Assembly (NCBI RefSeq): GCF_020687765.1
Contig: NZ_JAJEWJ010000001.1
Span: 930,001-994,000, forward strand
Reading direction: 5' to 3'
Origin: Sphingobacterium sp. FBM7-1
GTDB taxonomy: Bacteria; Bacteroidota; Bacteroidia; Sphingobacteriales; Sphingobacteriaceae
Length of the DNA: 64,000 nucleotides
Below the pieces are notes generated by a model. It searched no databases. It saw only the letters and a list, made by a program, of their open reading frames with translations, and was not told the DNA's origin. The position numbers and the translations under genes are program-made. Shown in pieces: positions 55,710 to 64,000 of this stretch (position 1 is the first letter of the stretch; each line of letters opens with the position of its first letter).

Positions 55710-56003
55710 ATGGACAAATTGAAAAAATTCGATTTAATGGCAAAAATTGTCAGAGAACTGGAAGACGTACGAAATAGTCAGCAGGCTGTTTTAGAAAAGA
55801 TAGGCAAGATTGAAGTGGACAATATCGAGTTGGGCGATAAAATTATCGAATCCAAAATTCCAGACATCTATCAACGTACGGCAGATAATGCGGATGCCAT
55901 ACGGGAGATTCTGGAGTCCTTCCAAGAGAAGACGGACGAATACAGTGATAAAAACAATATTGACAAATTACGGGAGCAAGACGCGATTAACAATATCAAG
56001 TAA
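55710..56003 (+). CDS. Small charged coiled-coil hypothetical protein
   Basis: 97 residues, highly charged and predicted helical throughout (FDLMAKIVRELEDVRNSQQ, VLEKIGKIEVDNIELGDKI), with heptad-like leucine/isoleucine spacing. No signal peptide, membrane segment or known domain. It has its own terminator and stands alone, which supports it as a real gene. Function unknown. Confidence 0.65.
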   Translation: MDKLKKFDLMAKIVRELEDVRNSQQAVLEKIGKIEVDNIELGDKIIESKIPDIYQRTADNADAIREILESFQEKTDEYSDKNNIDKLREQDAINNIK

Positions 56004-56006
56004 TGA

Positions 56007-56037
56007 AAAGGGCGTGTATTTTACACGCCCTTTTTTA
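56007..56037. terminator. Bidirectional terminator
   Basis: AAAAGGGCGTGTA pairs with TACACGCCCTTTTTT around TTT, between two convergent genes. Confidence 0.88.
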
Positions 56038-56041
56038 TAAT

Positions 56042-57424
56042 TTAAATCTCTCGATTTGTATCCCAGTTTTCTAAATAATCGGCCACACGCTTCAAGAACG
56101 TTCCGCCTAATGCTCCGTCGATAATTCGATGATCGTAGGACATCGACAAGTACATCATGTGACGAATTGCAATGACATCGCCCTGCTCGGTTTCTAACAC
56201 GGCTGGCTTTTTCTTAATGGTGCCCACAGCTAAAATAGCCGCTTGGGGTTGGTTGATAATAGGAACCCCCATGATATTACCGAAAGCACCGATATTGGTA
56301 AACGTAAATGTACCTCCTTGCGTATCATCTGGTTTTAGCCGGTTCTGCCGACTCCGATTTGCCAGGTCGTTGACCGTTTTACTAAGCCCTACCAAACTTA
56401 ATTGATCGGCGTTTTTGATGACCGGCACGATGAGGTTACCTGACGGCAATGCGGCGGCCATACCGATATTAATATTTTTCCGTTTGATGATATGATTTCC
56501 GTCTACGGAAACGTTAACCATCGGAAAATCACGTAGCGCTTTGCTGATCGCCTCAATGAAAATTGGTGTGAAGGTGATGTTTTCGCCTTCCCGGTTTTTA
56601 TAGCTATCTTTTATTTTGTTTCTCCAATTCACCAGGTTGGTGACGTCGGCTTCGACAAAAGAGGCCACGTGCGGTGACGTTTTAACGCTGTGAACCATGT
56701 GATCCGCTATAATTCTGCGCATACGATCCATCTCCACGATTTCATCACCGGGTGTCGTTATCTTCGGGGCTTCTGCCGCTTGCGAGCTCGACGAAGGGCT
56801 TTCCACTTGTTGAACCTGTTCTTTGTCTGGCTGAGACACAGGTTCGCTGGATGCCCTTACGGATTCTTTATCGGTGCGTTTTTCGATATACGCTAAAATA
56901 TCCTGTTTTGTAACCCTTCCTTCGGCTCCCGTACCGGATATACTATCCAGCTCCGCTTGGCTAAGCCCTTCTTCTTGCGCAATATTCTTGACTAAAGGAG
57001 AATAAAAGCGAAGTCCGGAGTGTATAACGGTTTTATCTTGTGGCTCGCGGTTCAAAAGTTCTGTGCCCGGAATACCAACTATAGCATCTTCTGGTGAGGC
57101 CGTATCCGTATTGGTTTCCGTTGGGGGGATGGAAGCTTTTTCCTCCGCTTCTTCAGATCCAGAATCCTCTTCCGCTATGTCATTTTCAACTTCGATCCAA
57201 GCAATCACGTCGCCCACTTGTGCAACCTGACCCTCTTCAAAAAGGGTTTTGGTAAGCTTCCCCATCACCGGAGAAGGAACGTCGGAATCTACTTTATCGG
57301 TCGCTATTTCTACAATCGGATCATCCTCCTCTACCAAATCTCCAATGGCCTTCACCCATTTTGTTATGGTCGCCTCGGAGACACTTTCTCCCATTCTGGG
57401 AAGCACCACTTTATATATACCCAT
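56042..57424 (-). CDS. 2-oxoacid dehydrogenase complex E2 (dihydrolipoyl acyltransferase)
   Basis: 460 residues. Lipoyl domain at 1-75 with the lipoylated Lys44 in EIATDKVDSDVPSP; Glu/Thr/Pro-rich linker; peripheral-subunit-binding domain near 130-180 (YSPLVKNIAQEEGLSQAELD); second linker; catalytic domain from about 230 with HRIIDG (His432, Asp436). It transfers acyl groups from E1 to CoA. Sequence style and the single lipoyl domain fit the branched-chain complex (BkdB) best, though a pyruvate or oxoglutarate role is not excluded. E1 and E3 are not adjacent. Confidence 0.9.
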   Translation of the reverse strand: MGIYKVVLPRMGESVSEATITKWVKAIGDLVEEDDPIVEIATDKVDSDVPSPVMGKLTKTLFEEGQVAQVGDVIAWIEVENDIAEEDSGSEEAEEKASIPPTETNTDTASPEDAIVGIPGTELLNREPQDKTVIHSGLRFYSPLVKNIAQEEGLSQAELDSISGTGAEGRVTKQDILAYIEKRTDKESVRASSEPVSQPDKEQVQQVESPSSSSQAAEAPKITTPGDEIVEMDRMRRIIADHMVHSVKTSPHVASFVEADVTNLVNWRNKIKDSYKNREGENITFTPIFIEAISKALRDFPMVNVSVDGNHIIKRKNINIGMAAALPSGNLIVPVIKNADQLSLVGLSKTVNDLANRSRQNRLKPDDTQGGTFTFTNIGAFGNIMGVPIINQPQAAILAVGTIKKKPAVLETEQGDVIAIRHMMYLSMSYDHRIIDGALGGTFLKRVADYLENWDTNREI

Positions 57425-57524
57425 ATTGATCTAAGTTCGTTGAATGATTTACTAAATTAACATTTAATCTAACAAATCTGATTAAACAAAACATAATATT
57501 TTATACGGAGACAAATTTAGAATT

Positions 57525-58766
57525 TTATTTCAGCATATCCCAAAACATCGTCAATCCGGCTGCTACTGAACGTTCGATATTAATCGCTCTATCGTTTTTA
57601 AAGTAGAACGTCTGGGTTCGTGTTTCGGATTTTCCGGCCACGGCGATACATACGGTGCCCACCGGCTTTGTCTCGGTTCCGCCATCCGGACCAGCAATAC
57701 CGCTTGTAGCAATAGCATAATCCGTTCCAAACACCCGCCGCGCGCCTTCGGCCATTTCGCGAACAGTAGGTTCACTCACGGCACCATACTGGACGAGTGT
57801 ATCTGATGAAACGCCCAATACATCCATCTTGGCTTGGTTGGAATACACCACGGCAGCCCCTTGAAACATTTGGCTAGCCCCGGGAACGGCTGTAATCTGG
57901 GCAGAAATCGTTCCTCCTGTGCAGCTTTCGGCCGTGGCAAGTGTCACACCTGCTGCGCTACACGTATGCACCAAGACTTCCTCGAACGATCGGTTATCTA
58001 AGGAAACTACGTGGTCTTTTACACGCTTTACAACCTGATCCTTCAGATCCTCGACGGCACTCGTCAGTGCTTCCAAATCCTCCCCTTCACCGGTAAAACG
58101 CAAACGCACCATGCCTATTCTCGGCAGGTAAGCCAATGTAATATGGTCTGGAAAAGTGTCTTCAATGTCCGCAATTTGTTGTGCCAGATGGGATTCACCG
58201 ATCCCGACCGTCAATAAATAACTATTGTAGATATAGGTATCACTTTTATAGGTATCGCGCAACATAGGCAAGACGCGGTTTTCCATCAAGAACTTCATCT
58301 CAAAGGGCACGCCCGGCAAAAAAGCAAAAAATTTACCGTCCCGGCTGACCGCCATACCCGGTGCAGTACCAACATCGTTAAACAGCACCGTGCTATTCGC
58401 TAGCACATCGGCTTGCCCCTTATTCATCGCAGGCATCACGCGCCCTGCTTTACGATGGAAAATAGCTTCTACATGCGCCAATACTGCCTCATCGCGTACA
58501 AGCGTTGTCCCAAAATAAGCCGCTACAGTCGCTTTGCTTATATCATCTCGCGTTGGCCCCAACCCACCCGTCATAATAACTACATCCGCACGCGCTTCCG
58601 CGTGCCGCAACGCCTCCTGTATAGCATCAGACTTATCCGATATAGAAGTGATATGCATGACAGGGATATGCAACTCCCCTAAACGCTTCGCAATCCAAGC
58701 CGAATTCGTATCGACCACCTGTCCGTTTAATAACTCATCTCCTATTGTAATAATTTCTGCTTTCAT
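57525..58766 (-). CDS. cinA: CinA-family nicotinamide mononucleotide deamidase / competence-damage protein
   Basis: 413 residues, full two-domain CinA. The N-terminal COG1058/MoaB-like domain shows AEIITIGDELLNGQVVDTNS and VIMTGGLGPTRDDISK. The C-terminal PncC domain (about 255-413) shows TLATAESCTGGTISAQ and ATSGIAGPDGGTETKPVG. It salvages NMN in pyridine nucleotide recycling. Monocistronic and leftward; its upstream region is occupied by a 16-nt periodic array. Confidence 0.94.
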   Translation of the reverse strand: MKAEIITIGDELLNGQVVDTNSAWIAKRLGELHIPVMHITSISDKSDAIQEALRHAEARADVVIMTGGLGPTRDDISKATVAAYFGTTLVRDEAVLAHVEAIFHRKAGRVMPAMNKGQADVLANSTVLFNDVGTAPGMAVSRDGKFFAFLPGVPFEMKFLMENRVLPMLRDTYKSDTYIYNSYLLTVGIGESHLAQQIADIEDTFPDHITLAYLPRIGMVRLRFTGEGEDLEALTSAVEDLKDQVVKRVKDHVVSLDNRSFEEVLVHTCSAAGVTLATAESCTGGTISAQITAVPGASQMFQGAAVVYSNQAKMDVLGVSSDTLVQYGAVSEPTVREMAEGARRVFGTDYAIATSGIAGPDGGTETKPVGTVCIAVAGKSETRTQTFYFKNDRAINIERSVAAGLTMFWDMLK

Positions 58767-58780
58767 GCTTTTATAATATT

Positions 58781-58960
58781 AACACGCTATATAGATAATA
58801 CACCTATACATAATTAATAAGCTATACAAGTAAATACGCTATACAGTTAACACGTTGTACAAATAATACGCTGTACAATAAAACACCATAAATTTAATAC
58901 GCTATACAGTTAACCCGTTGTACAAATAATACACGATACATAATTAATAAACTATACAAA
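58781..58960. repeat. Degenerate 16-nt periodic array
   Basis: About eleven units beginning at 58781, 58797, 58816, 58833, 58849, 58865, 58881, 58896, 58912, 58928 and 58946, most of them 16 nt apart. Consensus is AATACGCTATACAGTT with AACACGTTGTACAAAT variants. It sits directly upstream of cinA, reaching within 15 bp of its ATG. No coding frame. Confidence 0.8.
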
Positions 58961-59065
58961 ATGCACAACCCCCTATTAACACCCAAATGTGGCATCCGGA
59001 TATTTGAGGTATGAAGAAATCCATCCTTAGTACGATCCCTTATCTCAAATATCCGAAGCCACGAG
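58951..59065. repeat. 115-bp palindromic element, copy 1
   Basis: Begins ACTATACAAAATGCAC and ends AAGCCACGAG. Inside it arms at 58989-59011 and 59041-59062 (GTGGC...CGGATATTTGAGGTA and its near-complement) form a stem of about 22 bp with one small mismatch region, around a 29-nt loop. A second copy lies 205 bp to the right, differing at only three of 115 positions. No gene is seen in the 58,767-59,307 gap. Confidence 0.8.
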
Positions 59066-59155
59066 GTTTATGAACCTGTGTTTATTTCGGTGTTCATGAG
59101 CTCCCTCCGGTCGGTTTCGGTTCTTTTTCACGGAGAAAAAGAAAAACTACCGATT

Positions 59156-59270
59156 ACTATACAAAATGCACCACCCCCTATTAACACCTAAATGTGGCAT
59201 CCGGATATTTGAGGTATGAAGAAATCCATCCTTAGTACGATCCCCTATCTCAAATATCCGAAGCCACGAG
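59156..59270. repeat. 115-bp palindromic element, copy 2
   Basis: Same length and hairpin as copy 1. The sequence following each copy also shares an A/T-rich AGAAAAACTA tract, so a unit of about 205 bp was probably duplicated in tandem. The copy ends about 40 bp beyond the lptD stop and may serve as its transcript end. Confidence 0.8.
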
Positions 59271-59307
59271 TTTTTTTGTTTCTTTTTTTAAGGCAAAAAA
59301 AGAAAAA

Positions 59308-62025
59308 CTATCGATAACTATAATGACTTTCCCGCTTCGTCAGTTTCAAGTCTTGCAAAATAGACGCTTTGGCTCGAATGGTAATGTTATAACTTTTGTA
59401 TTGCCCGAATGGCGTCCAGCCGACCGACATATCCCAACAATGCAAATCACGATAGATACTGAATCGGGTCAGGGAAACGGCTTTTTGCCGGAGATCGTAG
59501 CCGGTGTTAAACTGTATTTTCCATTTGGGCGTTACGTTTAGGTCTCCGTTTATATTAACCGTAGCGGTAAGATTATTCATCATTCGCCGTTCCGAAGAAT
59601 TCCAGGACTTATTGTAGTTCATACTGAATGAGCCATTTAGGTTCCAGGGAATATTAAAGTCGACGAAAGCATTTGGATTGGTACTGATACGGGCCAAGGC
59701 ATCTGCCTGTTCCGCGGTCATGTTGGGCATCTGATTACGAAGCGAGTCGAGGTTATTGTTTCTACTCTTATTGGCATTCGGGTTCAGGCTATAGTCAAAA
59801 GACAAACCGAAATTGGTAAGACGCGCTAAGCTTCCATCTTGAATAGCAAACCGATCGATACGCCGCCCTGTTTCTTGGTCGACCATATAAGGATCGAACG
59901 TACCGTTAAAGTTTAAGTTTATCTTTTCTTTGAACAAGGATGTACGCCCCGAGAAACTAATGGTTGAAAGTTTCAACGAGTCTGCCATGAAGTTATAGTT
60001 TCCGCTAAAGGTCAAACCTTGCAGAATTTTCACTTTCCGAAAGGCCTCATTGCCGGTGGTATCGTTATTGTTTCGGACTTTAGCTTCGATATTATTATCG
60101 ACCGAGAAACCAATACCCATCGATTTGCCTGCTCCCGGACCTCCAAAGATACCTCCTTCGAAGATGGAATATCGTTCGTTTACGCCGTTATCGTTGACAA
60201 AGTCCCGGTAAAACCCGAAACTAGGGTCTGAGAAATCAGGTCGGTAATTGATATTGACGGATGGTGTGACGACATGTCGGATGGCTTCTACTTTCCCCAT
60301 TTTGGGATACATTCCGTAAATCTTTGTGGAAAGACCGGCAGACATGGAATAGTCGTAAGCACGTTCAAATCCACTCACCGTATCCCGTGTTGCAGAGAAA
60401 CCATTGACTTCGTTTACGAGGCGCTTGCGTACACTTTGCAGATACCACCGTTCGGTATAGTTAACCGAGGTATTAAACTGAAAATACTTAAATGCGTTTA
60501 AACTTAAACTAATGGGGATGCTGTGCTGAAAGCCGTTGGTAAAATCGTTTAGCGCTGCTTTCTTAAAAAGCAAGGAATCTGCGGTAGAAATGGTATTCCG
60601 ACCTTGCAAGCTGTATCCTACGGTAATCCGCTGGTACCATTTCTGATCCCCTACCCGGTCTTTAGAATCAAAGGGGTTAAACGTAGACACGTTTAAACTG
60701 AAAGACGGCAATTCCAGGTTCACTTGCCCAGATGCCATATCTTGCCGATGGCTCATGTTGGCGGTAAAATTCACCTTCCCGTCTGCAAATACTTTTCCAT
60801 AGGCGATCGAAGAAGACATATTGTTCCGGGTTAAATCTTCGATCGAGTTTTGTTGGTTAAAGCCCGTATTTCGGAAATAAGAGCTGGTACCAAAGTTGAC
60901 CGAAGCGGAGAACGAAGTTCCCGGATTGGCTTCTTGTCGTTGGCTATGGTTCCAGGTTACGTTAAAATCTCGGTTCACGCCGTAATTTTCGGTTCCTTCC
61001 ACGCCCGAGGGGGTGGACGCATAGCGGATGTTAAAACCACCGCTGAACTTGTAATTCACTAAATAATTTGTACGGATACTCGCTTCCCATGCGCCTTTGG
61101 AATATAAACTCCCTCTGATTTCCGAATCCCAGTAATCGTTAAATGCTAAGTACCATCCCATATCGCGGATCGAAAAGCCGCGGGTAGCATCCTCTCCAAA
61201 AGACGGGAACAAGAGGCCGGAAGATCGCTTATTATTCTTGGGAAAAAAACCAAAAGGAACGGCAACAAACTTGATCGGAATATTTTCTACGACGAGATAC
61301 GCGGGGCCAACAATAATATGATTTTTCGCCAAAAGCCCTTTCGTAAATTGGATACCAAAGTGTGTGTGGGGGAAAGGTAGGTTACAGGTACTATACATGC
61401 CCGTCTGCAGCGAGAGCTCATCGTACAGGTTTTTACGAACCACCCGTGCTTGTATATAGGCGCCGTCTTCTTCGGTCATAATGCCGAAGGTATTCCCCTC
61501 GCGCGTTTTGTAGTCATACACCAAGGAGTCGACCGATTTGGGGCTTTCCCCAGGAAATATAACCACCGGACGACCGATGTACTTCCCGTTGTGATCGGAT
61601 ACCCCGCTTGCAAACAATTGGTTGGTATTCCTGTCTAGCCGGATGTAATCGGCTGCAAGTTCAAAATCTTGATATTTAACTTTCGCCCCGTTATATAAGT
61701 GAAGGATATTCTTACTGACCTCATTCCAGGAGGAATCGTTTGCCACAATGGTCACCATCGTTTCTAACCCGCTGTCATCTTCCATCATGACGGTATCCTG
61801 CCCTTGTGTTTCTTTTAAATGATTTCGGGTCGTGTCCGACAAATTGGTTAAACTATCGAGGCCGGCAGTATCGGGCAGATTTTTAATACTGTCTGCAACA
61901 ATTAATGTGGTATCTTTTGCGTTTAATGAAGTAGCTTTTGAAGACGGATCGACCTGTGCATTGGAAGCCGAAATGGCCACAAACAGGGTTAATAGGCTAC
62001 AGAAAAAACAAGTTAACGTCTTCAA
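59308..62025 (-). CDS. lptD: LPS-assembly outer-membrane protein LptD, Bacteroidota type
   Basis: 905 residues with signal peptide (LTCFFCSLLTLFVAISASNAQ). An OstA-like periplasmic domain at about 95-215 (NGAKVKYQDFELAADYIRLD, VVIFPGESPKSV) precedes a large barrel (VPFGFFPKNNKRSSGLLFPSFGED, many alternating strands) ending near RESHYSYR. It inserts lipopolysaccharide into the outer leaflet. Initiation is at TTG 62025; an in-frame stop just upstream excludes an earlier start. Divergent from the amidase gene, as often in this phylum. Confidence 0.9.
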   Translation of the reverse strand: MKTLTCFFCSLLTLFVAISASNAQVDPSSKATSLNAKDTTLIVADSIKNLPDTAGLDSLTNLSDTTRNHLKETQGQDTVMMEDDSGLETMVTIVANDSSWNEVSKNILHLYNGAKVKYQDFELAADYIRLDRNTNQLFASGVSDHNGKYIGRPVVIFPGESPKSVDSLVYDYKTREGNTFGIMTEEDGAYIQARVVRKNLYDELSLQTGMYSTCNLPFPHTHFGIQFTKGLLAKNHIIVGPAYLVVENIPIKFVAVPFGFFPKNNKRSSGLLFPSFGEDATRGFSIRDMGWYLAFNDYWDSEIRGSLYSKGAWEASIRTNYLVNYKFSGGFNIRYASTPSGVEGTENYGVNRDFNVTWNHSQRQEANPGTSFSASVNFGTSSYFRNTGFNQQNSIEDLTRNNMSSSIAYGKVFADGKVNFTANMSHRQDMASGQVNLELPSFSLNVSTFNPFDSKDRVGDQKWYQRITVGYSLQGRNTISTADSLLFKKAALNDFTNGFQHSIPISLSLNAFKYFQFNTSVNYTERWYLQSVRKRLVNEVNGFSATRDTVSGFERAYDYSMSAGLSTKIYGMYPKMGKVEAIRHVVTPSVNINYRPDFSDPSFGFYRDFVNDNGVNERYSIFEGGIFGGPGAGKSMGIGFSVDNNIEAKVRNNNDTTGNEAFRKVKILQGLTFSGNYNFMADSLKLSTISFSGRTSLFKEKINLNFNGTFDPYMVDQETGRRIDRFAIQDGSLARLTNFGLSFDYSLNPNANKSRNNNLDSLRNQMPNMTAEQADALARISTNPNAFVDFNIPWNLNGSFSMNYNKSWNSSERRMMNNLTATVNINGDLNVTPKWKIQFNTGYDLRQKAVSLTRFSIYRDLHCWDMSVGWTPFGQYKSYNITIRAKASILQDLKLTKRESHYSYR

Positions 62026-62137
62026 TGTGAATTATGAATGCTATTTTTGTGTGTATTTAAAACTACCTGTCGGCAAAAATAGGCAAAAAAGATTTAGAAA
62101 GCACGACAGACAAACGTTAATAAAAAATAATTTCAAG

Positions 62138-62145
62138 TACTTTTG
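62138..62145 (+). promoter_or_regulatory. Promoter -7 box of the amidase gene
   Basis: TACTTTTG, exact TAnnTTTG, 40 bp before the ATG at 62186. Confidence 0.5.
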
Positions 62146-62185
62146 TACGATATTTTAAACGAAAATATATAAGGATATAATACAC

Positions 62186-63019
62186 ATGATCAGAAATTTA
62201 AATGTAAAAAAGCTGACCGTATTTGTTGCTACGATTTTTACGTTAACATTCACTACCTCTTCTGTTACACCAAACGCTTCTTCCGAACCGGCTATACCGC
62301 TGAAACCGACAGCCGTCAGTCAACCCGTCCGCACCATCGTATTGGATCCCGGACATGGTGGAAAAGATGCCGGCGCGCGGGGTTTGCGGGCAAATGAAAA
62401 GGATATTGTTCTCGAAGTTGCCTTAAAATTGGGCAAAAAAATAGAAAAAGAACTGCCTGGGGTAAGGGTGATCTATACGCGAAAAACCGATGTATTTATA
62501 CCTTTATATGAACGTCCGGCGGTAGCCAACAAAAACAAAGCGGATCTTTTTATCTCGATCCACTGTAATGCAGCAGCTACGCGCCGCTCTCCTGCTAGAG
62601 GGACCGAAACGTTGGTTTGTGGATATAGTAGATTGGGGCAACAGGACGCGGCTATCCGGGAGAATGCTTCCATTTTATTAGAGGATAATTACGAAGAAAA
62701 CTATGGGGGCTTTGACCCGAAAGATCCCTCCAGTATGATTGTTTTCCAGTTGATGAAAAACCAGTACCGTAGAGAGAGTATTAAGTTAGCTTCGCTTATG
62801 CAGGATAAGTTTTCGACCTCTCGACGCCCCGACCGCGGTGTAAAGGAGCAGTCTCTGGCTGTACTTTCCACGGCTGGAATGCCGGCGGTATTAACGGAGC
62901 TGGGTTTCATGAGCAACTCGACGGAAGAAAACTACATGCTTTCTACGGCTGGGCAAAACGAAATCATCCAGAACTTATTTGACGCAATAAAAACGTACAA
63001 AACCGCAGCGGAACGATAA
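62186..63019 (+). CDS. N-acetylmuramoyl-L-alanine amidase (Amidase_3)
   Basis: 277 residues with signal peptide (KLTVFVATIFTLTFTTSSVT) and one Amidase_3 domain at about 50-270. Zinc ligands are visible: His in LDPGHGGKDAGARG, Glu in ANEKDIVLEV and His in FISIHCNAAATR; the catalytic Glu is in LTELGFMSNSTEE. It cleaves the stem peptide from peptidoglycan in the periplasm, likely at septation. The MlaD-type gene follows 65 bp downstream. Confidence 0.93.
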   Translation: MIRNLNVKKLTVFVATIFTLTFTTSSVTPNASSEPAIPLKPTAVSQPVRTIVLDPGHGGKDAGARGLRANEKDIVLEVALKLGKKIEKELPGVRVIYTRKTDVFIPLYERPAVANKNKADLFISIHCNAAATRRSPARGTETLVCGYSRLGQQDAAIRENASILLEDNYEENYGGFDPKDPSSMIVFQLMKNQYRRESIKLASLMQDKFSTSRRPDRGVKEQSLAVLSTAGMPAVLTELGFMSNSTEENYMLSTAGQNEIIQNLFDAIKTYKTAAER

Positions 63020-63084
63020 ACATTTGTTAAATTCGTTTGTTGTTAAACGTACAATGGTTTTATTTTATCCTAGCTAGACATATT

Positions 63085-64000
63085 TTGAAGATTTCAAACG
63101 AAACGAAAGTCGGTATCATCACCGTGGTTGCACTTGCCCTATTGTTTATAGGCTATAACTTCTTAAAAGGAAACGATGTTTTTTCCAGTGAACATGAGTT
63201 TTACACGGATTATGATAATGTGGATGGCTTAACCATATCGAAACCTGTTGTTGTCAACGGTTACCAAATTGGCCGTGTTTCGGGCATGCAGCTTTTACCA
63301 AATGGCAAAATCCGTACGCACTTCAAAATTAAAAATGAATTCGACATACCTTCCAATACGGTTGCACGAATTGTAAGCGCTGACTTATTGGGAAGCAAAG
63401 CTATTGTGTTCGAATTGGGAAATAGCACCACCTTAGCCAAAAGCGGCGACCCGCTTCTGTCCGATGTACAGGCAAATTTATTGGAAAAGGTAGAGCCGTT
63501 ACAAGCGAAAGTCGAGAATCTCGTGGTTAAACTGGACTCCGTCTTGTCGGCGGTAAATACGGCACTGGATAAAGAATTTCAGCGTGATTTTAAAAGCAGT
63601 TTACACAGCATTTCTGTTTCGCTAAAGAATATAGAGACGATTACGAATGATGTCGAAGGGCTGATGGGATCGGAAAAGATCCGGATGTCCAGGATTATGC
63701 AGAATCTGGAATCCATTACCAATAACTTCCACCGGAATAATGGCAAAATCAATAATATTCTAACGAATCTCGATAGTTTATCGGATGACTTGGCTAAAAC
63801 GGAAATCAAAGCGACCATCGATAATGCTACGCAAGTAATGAAAAATGTAGAAGTCATTACGACGAGAATTAACAATGGTGAAGGTTCAATTGGCTTATTG
63901 CTAAACGACGATAAACTTTATCACAACCTCAACAATGCATCCGAAAGCCTCGACAATTTAATTAAAGATGTAGAGGAGCGCCCGGGAAGGTATATACGCC
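63085..64000 (+). CDS. MlaD/MCE-domain protein, N-terminal part (runs off window)
   Basis: At least 305 residues to the window edge. One N-terminal membrane helix (KVGIITVVALALLFIGYNFL) is followed by an MCE domain (YDNVDGLTISKPVVVNGYQIGRV, ...ADLLGSKAIVFELG) and a long helical region (LEKVEPLQAKVENLVVKLDS). MCE proteins carry phospholipids between the membranes. No ATG is available in frame near the 5' end; TTG at 63085 gives the family-typical LKISNETKVGI start. The C-terminus is outside the window. Confidence 0.85.
   Translation, partial: MKISNETKVGIITVVALALLFIGYNFLKGNDVFSSEHEFYTDYDNVDGLTISKPVVVNGYQIGRVSGMQLLPNGKIRTHFKIKNEFDIPSNTVARIVSADLLGSKAIVFELGNSTTLAKSGDPLLSDVQANLLEKVEPLQAKVENLVVKLDSVLSAVNTALDKEFQRDFKSSLHSISVSLKNIETITNDVEGLMGSEKIRMSRIMQNLESITNNFHRNNGKINNILTNLDSLSDDLAKTEIKATIDNATQVMKNVEVITTRINNGEGSIGLLLNDDKLYHNLNNASESLDNLIKDVEERPGRYIR

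Overview
The window is chromosomal DNA of a Bacteroidota bacterium, most likely of the family Sphingobacteriaceae (Sphingobacterium, Olivibacter or Pedobacter relatives). The evidence is a SusC/SusD pair, a GldK/L/M/N type IX secretion core, promoters of the Bacteroidota form TAnnTTTG, a DUF6266-like remnant, and a Bacteroidota-type LptD, TamB and TatA. No rRNA, tRNA, CRISPR array or intact insertion sequence was seen.

Layout. 1-9.1 kb is housekeeping: alaS (cut by the window edge), two universal stress genes, a DEAD-box RNA helicase, an HPP membrane protein, rlmB, dnaX and a DUF1697 gene. 9.2-34.9 kb is one large catabolic locus: a DUF1080 lipoprotein, a decayed sensor-regulator remnant, a GH127 beta-L-arabinofuranosidase, SusD/SusC, then nine leftward genes (proline-type peptidases, amino acid permease, ketimine reductase, and a complete trans-4-hydroxy-L-proline pathway), an AraC regulator and a large DUF5695-like secreted protein. 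GH127 enzymes include those that remove beta-L-arabinofuranose from hydroxyproline, so the locus reads as a system for plant hydroxyproline-rich glycoproteins (extensin type): deglycosylate, import, cut at (hydroxy)proline, and oxidise hydroxyproline to 2-oxoglutarate. Four promoters in it (GH127, susC, hydroxyproline operon, DUF5695 gene) have the same geometry: two TTAAAAT-like half-sites exactly 21 bp apart, the second starting exactly 35 bp before a TAnnTTT(G/A) box. This suggests one regulon under an AraC-type activator.

34.9-38.9 kb is a looser accessory stretch: an 11-nt periodic array, a truncated DUF6266 gene, three related small membrane proteins (one N-terminally truncated), an L,D-transpeptidase-like lipoprotein whose catalytic Cys is Ser, and ldhA. 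39.0-44.7 kb carries the type IX secretion core, split as gldK-gldN rightward facing gldL-gldM leftward. 44.8-54.8 kb holds tsaD, tamB, tex, tatA and a MATE exporter. 55.0-59.3 kb holds a 21-nt periodic array of 19 in-phase units, a large hairpin, a small coiled-coil gene, a 2-oxoacid dehydrogenase E2, cinA, a 16-nt periodic array and a duplicated palindromic element. The right end has lptD, divergent from an amidase and an MlaD-type gene cut by the window edge.

Main points for a second look: the hydroxyproline-glycoprotein locus with its shared promoter architecture; an A10 run in dnaX placed as for transcriptional slippage to a gamma-like product; the three unrelated periodic non-coding arrays; and the Cys-to-Ser L,D-transpeptidase.
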